From Bacteroidales bacterium Bact_23 (GTDB lineage Bacteria; Bacteroidota; Bacteroidia; Bacteroidales; Lentimicrobiaceae): a DNA stretch of 11,116 nt. Numbering within the stretch: position 1 is the stretch's first letter; each line of letters starts with the position of its first letter. Below the pieces are notes generated by a model. The model was not told where the DNA came from, searched no databases, and saw only the letters and a program-made list of their open reading frames with translations. This document shows, piece by piece, positions 6,228-11,116 of this stretch. The DNA lies in the NCBI GenBank assembly GCA_001603685.1, contig LUZO01000218.1:1-11116 (forward strand). Reading direction: 5' to 3'. The translations under genes were made by a program, and so were the position numbers.

Positions 6228-7913
6228 TCATTCCCCCTTCGCCAGCTTCCGGGCCAGCTCGATCGCCTTGCGCCTCACGTCCTCCTCGTCGAGGCCGAAG
6301 GCGTTGAGGATGCTCTTCTGCCGTTTGGTGACGGCGTGGTCGAGGCGGTACAGGCCGTCCATGCCCCGCACCATCTCGATCTTCTCCAGCTCCTTGACGG
6401 CGGCCGGCACCGTCATGTAGTTGGGCCGGGAGGGCAGGCCCTCCATCTCCTCCTTGAGCAGGCGGTAGATCCTGCTGCGGATGATCAGGGCGACGAACTC
6501 GACGAAGATCTTGCCCGATGCCGACTCGCCGCTGTGGACGCGCAGGGCCCGGTTGCCCAGGTAGGACTTGTCCCCCCTGAACAGCTTCTCGCCCTGGTCG
6601 CGGCTCTTGTACAGGTCCAGGGCCTCGCGGGCGTCCATCGCCGCCGAGGTGACCAGGACGAAGTAGCCGCACAGGCCCAGCCGCCGCTCGATCTCCCCCT
6701 CGCGCTCCCTGGCGAAGAGCAGCGTCTCGCCGTCCTTGGCGTAGAAGAGCTCGTAGCAGTCCGTGAACGCCTTGGGGAAGGCGACCTTCTGCCCCTCGCG
6801 GGCCTTGATGAGCCTGCCCATGCGCTCCACGTCGGCCTCCAGTTCCTCGCGCTCGGCGCTCTCCTTGGCGCTGCTGTAGTAGAGGTGGAAGTGCCGCTCG
6901 TGCCCGTCATCGGCGTAAAGCCTGTCCACCACGGTCTTTGCATAGACCCGCCAGGTCCTGATCGAGCAGGGGCGGCTGCGCTCGAAGCTGCCCTTGTGCG
7001 CCTCGATGAGCGAGCTGACCAGCTCCGACTTGCCCTTGACCATGATGACGAAGTGGAAGCCCATCTCATCCATATAGCGGATGTTCGCCTTGCTGAAGTA
7101 GCCGCGGTCGAGGATGAAGCCCACGTTCCTGTAGCCGTAGGAGGCGGCCGTGTCCACCATGTACTGCAGCTGCGACACGTCGACGATGCTGCCCGGGTAC
7201 TCCTCGTAGAAGAGCGGCTCGCCCTCTCCCACGTCGTGGGCGACCGAGTAGTTGAACACCGGCCCGTCCCCGCCGTCCTTGGCGTGGCCGCTCTCGACGA
7301 TGGCGATCTCCCCGGCCCGGCTGTGCTTGTTGGTCGAGTCGTAGGAGATGTAGATCCGCTCCCTGTGGTTGCGCCCGCGGTTCCATTCGTTGAGGAACGA
7401 CGAGGTGTGCTCGTGCGTGATGGCGTGGAGGAAGGTGGAGACCTTGCTGTCGCTGTACACCCGCATCCCCCCGGTGAAGAGGGGGTGGGCCCAGGCCCAG
7501 TCGGGGTAGTACTGCCCCGCGTTGTCCTCGCAGATGATCGAATACGATGCCAGGTCGAGCAGGAAGCCCGCCTCGCCGCCGAACAGGCCGCCCAGCATCG
7601 CCTCCAGGCCGTAGTGGCGCACCACAGAGTCGATGACGATGTGCGCACCCACCCTCAGGCAGCTGCTGCGCCCCGTCCCCCCGTCGACCTCGGGGGGCGG
7701 CAGGTGGGGGAAGTAGCGCAGGTAGTTCGCGTTGGGGTACATCCGCCCGTCGTCGGCCAGCTTGCCGATGGTGGCCCGCTTCGGGATGTTGTACCGGCGT
7801 TCGCTGTCGTAGACGCGGTCGTACTCGTAGTCGATGTACACCGTCCCCTTGACCGTCTTCTTCACGATCTTGCCCGGCACGTCGGGTATCTCCACCAGTG
7901 AATCCAAGATCAT
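6228..7913 (-). CDS. IS1634/IS4-family DDE transposase
   Basis: A 561-residue transposase that cuts and joins the element's ends. The RNase-H-like catalytic triad is readable: D192 in YISYDSTN, D269 in FILDRGYFS, and E442 within YKSRDQGEKLFRGDK. The last fits the IS4 signature Y-x2-R-x3-E-x6-K exactly (Y435, R438, E442, K449). The stretch VYSDSKVSTFL (152-162) is also typical of the IS1634-like branch, and a long insertion (about 270-440) separates D269 from E442, as in IS4-superfamily enzymes. GGAGG at 7925-7921 lies 7 bases before the ATG. There is no frameshift or internal stop. Strong G/C third-position bias sets it apart from the host genes. Confidence 0.95.
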   Translation of the reverse strand: MILDSLVEIPDVPGKIVKKTVKGTVYIDYEYDRVYDSERRYNIPKRATIGKLADDGRMYPNANYLRYFPHLPPPEVDGGTGRSSCLRVGAHIVIDSVVRHYGLEAMLGGLFGGEAGFLLDLASYSIICEDNAGQYYPDWAWAHPLFTGGMRVYSDSKVSTFLHAITHEHTSSFLNEWNRGRNHRERIYISYDSTNKHSRAGEIAIVESGHAKDGGDGPVFNYSVAHDVGEGEPLFYEEYPGSIVDVSQLQYMVDTAASYGYRNVGFILDRGYFSKANIRYMDEMGFHFVIMVKGKSELVSSLIEAHKGSFERSRPCSIRTWRVYAKTVVDRLYADDGHERHFHLYYSSAKESAEREELEADVERMGRLIKAREGQKVAFPKAFTDCYELFYAKDGETLLFAREREGEIERRLGLCGYFVLVTSAAMDAREALDLYKSRDQGEKLFRGDKSYLGNRALRVHSGESASGKIFVEFVALIIRSRIYRLLKEEMEGLPSRPNYMTVPAAVKELEKIEMVRGMDGLYRLDHAVTKRQKSILNAFGLDEEDVRRKAIELARKLAKGE

Positions 7914-7920
7914 TTTCCTA

Positions 7921-7972
7921 CCTCCGGATTGAGTGCTATTTGTTACTCAATATATTACACCACAACCGGAGG
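7921..7972 (-). promoter_or_regulatory. Nested dyad that can hide the transposase ribosome site
   Basis: Read on the - strand, CCTCCGG (7972-7966) is the exact complement of CCGGAGG (7927-7921), which contains the transposase Shine-Dalgarno. Inside it, ATTGAGT (7951-7945) pairs with ACTCAAT (7934-7928) around a 10-base loop and stacks directly on the outer stem. The upstream CCTCCGG lies within the promoter spacer, so the native transcript would lack it and leave the ribosome site open, while a transcript entering from outside would include it. This recalls the read-through protection known for IS10 and IS50. Confidence 0.6.
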
Positions 7973-7980
7973 AAACGCAA
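7952..7980 (-). promoter_or_regulatory. Sigma-70-type promoter of the transposase
   Basis: On the - strand, TTGCGT (7980-7975) and TAATAT (7957-7952) are separated by exactly 17 bases. Transcription is expected to start around 7945, about 30 bases before the transposase ATG. The start region is covered by the ATTGAGT/ACTCAAT dyad. Confidence 0.65.
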
Positions 7981-8046
7981 GTGTTCATCCCAAGGAAATC
8001 GTTGCAGCCCCAGGCGATACGCCGGAGCCTGTTCGGATATTAATGA

Positions 8047-8074
8047 TTTGAGTGGGAAAAATTCAGGAAGTTAA
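8047..8074. repeat. Right terminal inverted repeat of the insertion sequence
   Basis: The reverse complement begins TTAACTTCCTG and ends ACTCAAA, matching the left repeat at 22 of 28 positions. Two unmatched bases (GA) then lead to the ATTAA duplication. Confidence 0.85.
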
Positions 8075-8076
8075 GA

Positions 8077-8081
8077 ATTAA
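8077..8081. repeat. Right copy of 5-bp target duplication ATTAA
   Basis: Matches 5947-5951. Immediately after it comes GAAGGTGG, the ribosome site of the next host gene, so the element landed just in front of that gene's translation signal. Confidence 0.6.
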
Positions 8082-8098
8082 TTGAAGGTGGCTACTAA

Positions 8099-9448
8099 TT
8101 GACCGGATCAGCAACAGTGATGAGTTCGTTTTATTACCAGGACCTCTACAGCACCCCAGAGATGAGAGAAGCCTTTTCAGATGAGGCGCGTATCCAAGCC
8201 TGGATTGATACAGAGCTTGCCCTGGTCAAGGCTCAGGTGACTTTGGGTATCGTACCGGCTGGCGTCGATGTGTTGATGGAAGAGTCCTTCCAGTTTTCCA
8301 GACTTGATTTGAAGGAAATGAAAACTGATTATGATAAGATTGGATTCCCAATTCTTCCTTTTGTAAAGCAACTATCCAAACTTTGTGATAAAGAAACTGC
8401 TCGGTGGATTCACTATGGAGCCACTACACAGGATATCTTGGATACCGGGACAGCACTTCAAATGAAGAAAGCCTTGGGAATAGTAGAGAGGGATCTGAAT
8501 GCAATCATAAAGACCTTGGCTGCCATTGTGGAAAAACATAAGGACACCGTCATGGCAGGAAGGACATTCCAACAGCTGGCGGCTCCTATCACCTTTGGAT
8601 TTAAGGCAGCAGTATGGTTGGATGAATTGTTGAGGCATCGCACTAGGTTAAACGAACTGAGGGGGAGAGTGCTTGTAGGGCAATGTTCCGGTGCTGTCGG
8701 AACCTTTGCAACTCTTGGAGATCAGGGACTTGAAGTCCAACGCCAGATGATGAGCTATCTAGGGTTGGGTGTTCCCAGCATTTCATGGCATACAGCTCGA
8801 GATTCTTGGTCGGAATTGATTCACTTGTTTGCAATGGTTGGTGCGACCCTCGCAAAAATTGCCAATGAGATTTCAATGTTGATGAGATCTGAAATTGCAG
8901 AATTATCGGAGCCTATTGGAGGTGGTAGAGGAGCAAGTTCGACGATGCCACAAAAGAGAAACCCCATATTATGTGAACCGATACAAGCCATAGCACCAAA
9001 GCTGAGAGAGCTGTCTGGTTCACAGCTGACAGCTATGATCCAAGAGCACGAAAGGGGTGTCTGGCACATGACGCTTGAATGGCTTGTCATTCCCGAGGCA
9101 TTTCTTCTCCTGTCTGCATCTCTTCACCATACATTCGAGGTTCTTGACGGATTAATCGTCAATGAACAAGCAATGCGTTCAAACCTTGAAATAAACGGAG
9201 GAACCATCATGGCTGAGGCAGCCATGATGGGCTTGGCTTCAAAAATCGGGAAGGCTGCGGCTCATGATGTAATTACAGAAATTTCAGGCAGGGTGTATCG
9301 TAATCAGAGTAGTCTGAGAGATGAGCTGTTCAAAGATGTTGAGATTTCAAAACTTTTAACGTCACAGGAAATTGAAGATCTGATGAATCCCTTGAATTAC
9401 ATCGGATCTGCCCGTGCAATGATTAAACAAGTCCTTGAGAAGGTGTAA
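8099..9448 (+). CDS. Fumarase/aspartase-superfamily lyase, PcaB-like
   Basis: A homotetrameric-type lyase that adds or removes across a C-C, C-N or C-O bond next to a carboxylate, usually releasing fumarate or isomerising a lactone. Landmarks are HYGATTQDILDT (105-116), GRTFQQLAAPITFG (154-167) and the mobile signature loop GASSTMPQKRNP (278-289) with the usual catalytic-serine position in S280-S281. Phe at 157 where adenylosuccinate lyase has His, and PQKRNP in the loop, favour the 3-carboxy-cis,cis-muconate cycloisomerase (PcaB) branch over PurB, but the real substrate is unknown. I keep the TTG at 8099 because GAAGGTGG (8084-8091) lies 7 bases before it; the ATG at 8120 has no ribosome site. 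The stop abuts the next ATG. The insertion sequence now separates this gene from the upstream operon and may impair its expression. Confidence 0.85.
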   Translation: MTGSATVMSSFYYQDLYSTPEMREAFSDEARIQAWIDTELALVKAQVTLGIVPAGVDVLMEESFQFSRLDLKEMKTDYDKIGFPILPFVKQLSKLCDKETARWIHYGATTQDILDTGTALQMKKALGIVERDLNAIIKTLAAIVEKHKDTVMAGRTFQQLAAPITFGFKAAVWLDELLRHRTRLNELRGRVLVGQCSGAVGTFATLGDQGLEVQRQMMSYLGLGVPSISWHTARDSWSELIHLFAMVGATLAKIANEISMLMRSEIAELSEPIGGGRGASSTMPQKRNPILCEPIQAIAPKLRELSGSQLTAMIQEHERGVWHMTLEWLVIPEAFLLLSASLHHTFEVLDGLIVNEQAMRSNLEINGGTIMAEAAMMGLASKIGKAAAHDVITEISGRVYRNQSSLRDELFKDVEISKLLTSQEIEDLMNPLNYIGSARAMIKQVLEKV

Positions 9449-10465
9449 ATGAGTAACAAGAGATGGAAAGTTCGACCTGATAACGCCACATGGGGAGATT
9501 GGGGTCCAGACGATCAATTGGGAAGGCTGAATCTTATCACGCCAGATAAGGTCAGGATGGCAGTAGAGGAAGTTCAAACAGGAATTACATTCTGTTTGAG
9601 CTTACCATTGGATTACCCTCAAGCAGGAGCTTTGAACCAAGTTAGATTCCCTCCTGTTTTAAAACCAGTGGTCAGAAATTCTGAGGATTATTATAACTAT
9701 CGATGGGATAAGCTACATCCTAATCATACCGATATCGCATCTGACGATTACGTTTTGCTATACACACAGTATTCAACCCAATGGGACAGCTTCGCTCACC
9801 GCGGAGCTATGTTTGATGTAATGGGAGACGGGGTAGAACGACCTGTGTACTACAATGGATTTGCCCCGGAAGAGGATGTTGTTCTTTCAGATGATGGCAA
9901 GTGTTATGCTACCTCTTTGGGGATTGAGAATATGGCAGTTCATGGCCTTCAAGGCAGGGGGGTGCTGTTGGATCTTTTCTCTGAATTTGGAGCATTCCCA
10001 AGAAAAGTAGTTGGATATGACGACCTGATGAATATACTTGAAAAGAACAATATGGTGGTCGAAGAGGGTGACATATTGTGTCTTTGGACTGGGCTGGATC
10101 GTTTGATATTGGAAGATAGCTCTGATGGAAAAATAGATTTGAAGAGAGCATGTGCAACCTTGGACGGCACGGATCAAAGGTTATTACAATGGATTGTTGA
10201 TTCCAAAATTTCTGCCATTGCTTCTGACAACCTGGCTGTTGAAGAGATTGGAAATAGTGCGAGCCTTTCTAGTAAAGGATCTAATCTCCCATTGCATAAG
10301 ATATGTCTATTTGAGTTGGGCGTGCCTTTGGGAGAGCTCTGGCAGCTCTTCGAATTGGCTGAATGGCTGAAGGCTAATAATCGCTATAGATTCCTACTTA
10401 CCGCTCCTCCTTTGAGGCTTCCTGGTGCGGTAGGGTCTCCAGTTACGCCTGTTGCAACCGTTTGA
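9449..10465 (+). CDS. Cyclase-family metal-dependent hydrolase (kynurenine formamidase-like)
   Basis: Member of the cyclase family (PF04199), which includes kynurenine formamidase and other metal-dependent amide, lactone or ring hydrolases. The N-terminus TWGDWGPDDQLGRLNLIT (14-31), the metal-site segment QYSTQWDSFAH (107-117), VHGLQGRGVLLDL (164-176), EEGDILCLWTG (205-215), ASDNLAVE (258-265), LPLHKICLFELGVPLGELW (280-298) and the terminal APPLRLPGAVGSP are characteristic of the longer, roughly 330-residue branch. The segment has Q-x-S-T-Q-W-D where formamidases have H-x-G-T-H-x-D. The ATG follows the previous stop directly, with GAGAAGGTG as ribosome site, so the two genes are coupled. A hydrolysis step on the product or substrate of the PcaB-like lyase is likely. 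No terminator is visible after it. Confidence 0.88.
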   Translation: MSNKRWKVRPDNATWGDWGPDDQLGRLNLITPDKVRMAVEEVQTGITFCLSLPLDYPQAGALNQVRFPPVLKPVVRNSEDYYNYRWDKLHPNHTDIASDDYVLLYTQYSTQWDSFAHRGAMFDVMGDGVERPVYYNGFAPEEDVVLSDDGKCYATSLGIENMAVHGLQGRGVLLDLFSEFGAFPRKVVGYDDLMNILEKNNMVVEEGDILCLWTGLDRLILEDSSDGKIDLKRACATLDGTDQRLLQWIVDSKISAIASDNLAVEEIGNSASLSSKGSNLPLHKICLFELGVPLGELWQLFELAEWLKANNRYRFLLTAPPLRLPGAVGSPVTPVATV

Positions 10466-10532
10466 GGGTGCTATCTCGAGAGTGGTCAGAATTAAGATAT
10501 ATGTGAGAGTCGCGAACAGAGAGGATACAAAG

Positions 10533-11116
10533 ATGAGAAATACAAAAAACATAAACAATATCGATAATACCAAGATTGTGGAGTATCTGCAAGCAACAGA
10601 CACAAGGTATAGGTTATATGATCCTGGTCGATATCTATACATACAGTTCTGTAAGCGTGAAGATTATCTGAGTAACGAATATATCGAGCTTCTATATGTG
10701 GTGTTGGTTGCGTGGGGTATGAATTTACGAAGGGCATCTTTGAGTGATTTCAATGTGTTTCACGATTCGCTGATTGAGAACAAGGAGTTAATAGAGTCGT
10801 TGCGGAATGAAAGACTTGAAACAGTTGACCTAGAAGGAATTAGGGGCCAAGTGTATAAGCTATATGCTCGATTGAATTTGGTAGGAAATAATGCTTCGAA
10901 ATTTGTCACATTTTCAAAGACTCTTCATCTGTTGCTACCAAATCTTTTTGTCCCAATGGATAGGACATATACATTGTCTTACTATTCAAGTTATTTTCCG
11001 AAAGACATGGACAAGCACTTTGAGAAATATTGGAATATCATGACAGACATGGCCCAGTTTGCTCAGAATAATTTATCTGTGCTGCAAAGGGAAATGAAAA
11101 GTAAGGGGAAATCCTG
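10533..11116 (+). CDS. Uncharacterised protein, C-terminus beyond the window
   Basis: An open frame of 194 codons from ATG 10533 to the window end without a stop, preceded by GAGAGGA (10519-10525) at 7 bases. The translation begins MRNTKNINNIDNTKIVEYL and looks like a soluble, mostly helical protein. The most distinctive part is FSKTLHLLLPNLFVPMDRTYT (about 128-148), a pattern I associate with a family of roughly 200-residue proteins of unknown function in diverse bacteria. No catalytic motif, signal peptide or membrane segment is evident. It lies 67 bases after the cyclase gene on the same strand and could be the operon's last gene or an unrelated one. I do not assign a function. Confidence 0.75.
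   Translation, partial: MRNTKNINNIDNTKIVEYLQATDTRYRLYDPGRYLYIQFCKREDYLSNEYIELLYVVLVAWGMNLRRASLSDFNVFHDSLIENKELIESLRNERLETVDLEGIRGQVYKLYARLNLVGNNASKFVTFSKTLHLLLPNLFVPMDRTYTLSYYSSYFPKDMDKHFEKYWNIMTDMAQFAQNNLSVLQREMKSKGKS

Larger units (their letters stand above)
5952..8076 (-). mobile_element. Intact IS1634/IS4-type insertion sequence, about 2.1 kb
   Basis: The element is bounded by 28-bp imperfect inverted repeats (5954-5981 and 8047-8074, 22 of 28 matching) and flanked by ATTAA on both sides. It carries a full-length transposase gene and a second 74-codon ORF on the - strand, with their own promoter near the right end. Its coding part is far richer in G+C than the surrounding genes, while its ends are AT-rich, which suggests arrival from a GC-rich lineage. 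It sits between the C-C lyase gene and the PcaB-like gene, reading against the host operon, and breaks no large gene. It appears complete and possibly active. Confidence 0.88.

Noticed and set aside
6485..7648. Second long - strand frame inside the transposase gene
   Set aside because: Its translation is almost only S, T, R, A and W, the pattern of an out-of-frame GC-rich gene.
6336..7901. Long open frame of 521 codons on the + strand opposite the transposase
   Set aside because: It is an antisense shadow produced by the high G+C of the transposase gene; its translation is a low-complexity run of V, L, A, H and P, while the - strand frame has the full DDE motif set.
5969..7950. TTTGTTACTCAA at 5969-5980 and 7939-7950 as a 12-bp target duplication
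   Set aside because: That boundary would leave ends without matching inverted repeats and place the transposase promoter outside. The 28-bp inverted repeats at 5954-5981 and 8047-8074 with ATTAA outside fit better.
8099..9448. Calling the lyase adenylosuccinate lyase (purB)
   Set aside because: Phe replaces the His of the GRTH-type motif and the loop reads PQKRNP, both closer to PcaB-type lyases, and the neighbours are not purine genes.
1..11116. CRISPR array, tRNA, rRNA or riboswitch
   Set aside because: I saw no regularly spaced direct repeats and no tRNA-like cloverleaf or recognisable conserved RNA; the noncoding stretches are short.

Overview
The window carries a compact block of metabolic genes, all on the + strand and moderately AT-rich, from a bacterium I cannot name from sequence alone. 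The genes have Shine-Dalgarno sites (AAGGA, GGAG, GAGAGGA), short or overlapping junctions and ATG or TTG starts. A GC-rich insertion sequence (roughly 65% G+C by eye) lies in the middle of the block, in the opposite orientation.

Layout. Positions 1-325 are AT-rich leader DNA with two dyads, one of them a perfect 8-bp inverted repeat just upstream of the first gene. Positions 326-5861 hold five closely packed genes: an MmgE/PrpD-family protein, an AKR7-like aldo/keto reductase, a phosphonopyruvate decarboxylase-like ThDP enzyme, a TIM-barrel-like protein resembling what is usually labelled U32 peptidase, and a CitE-like C-C bond lyase. Positions 5952-8076 are a complete IS1634/IS4-type element with 28-bp imperfect terminal inverted repeats, a 5-bp ATTAA target duplication, a 561-aa DDE transposase and a 74-aa second ORF. 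Positions 8099-10465 hold two abutting genes: a fumarase/aspartase-superfamily lyase of the PcaB type and a cyclase-family metal hydrolase. A gene of unknown function starts at 10533 and runs off the window.

Interpretation. Removing the element and one ATTAA leaves about 107 bp between the C-C lyase gene and the PcaB-like gene. The seven metabolic genes therefore probably formed one operon that the element has split. The set combines an alpha-keto-acid decarboxylase, an aldehyde reductase, two or three lyases or dehydratases and a hydrolase. I do not recognise it as a described pathway. The decarboxylase points to phosphonopyruvate or a related 3-substituted pyruvate, but no PEP mutase is in the window and a usually conserved active-site-region motif of the decarboxylase is altered, so the substrate is open.

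The most detailed regulatory observation is in the insertion sequence. Its transposase promoter, ribosome site and an upstream anti-Shine-Dalgarno copy are arranged so that only read-through transcripts from outside would hide the ribosome site. A 12-mer from the left terminal repeat recurs at the predicted transposase transcription start.
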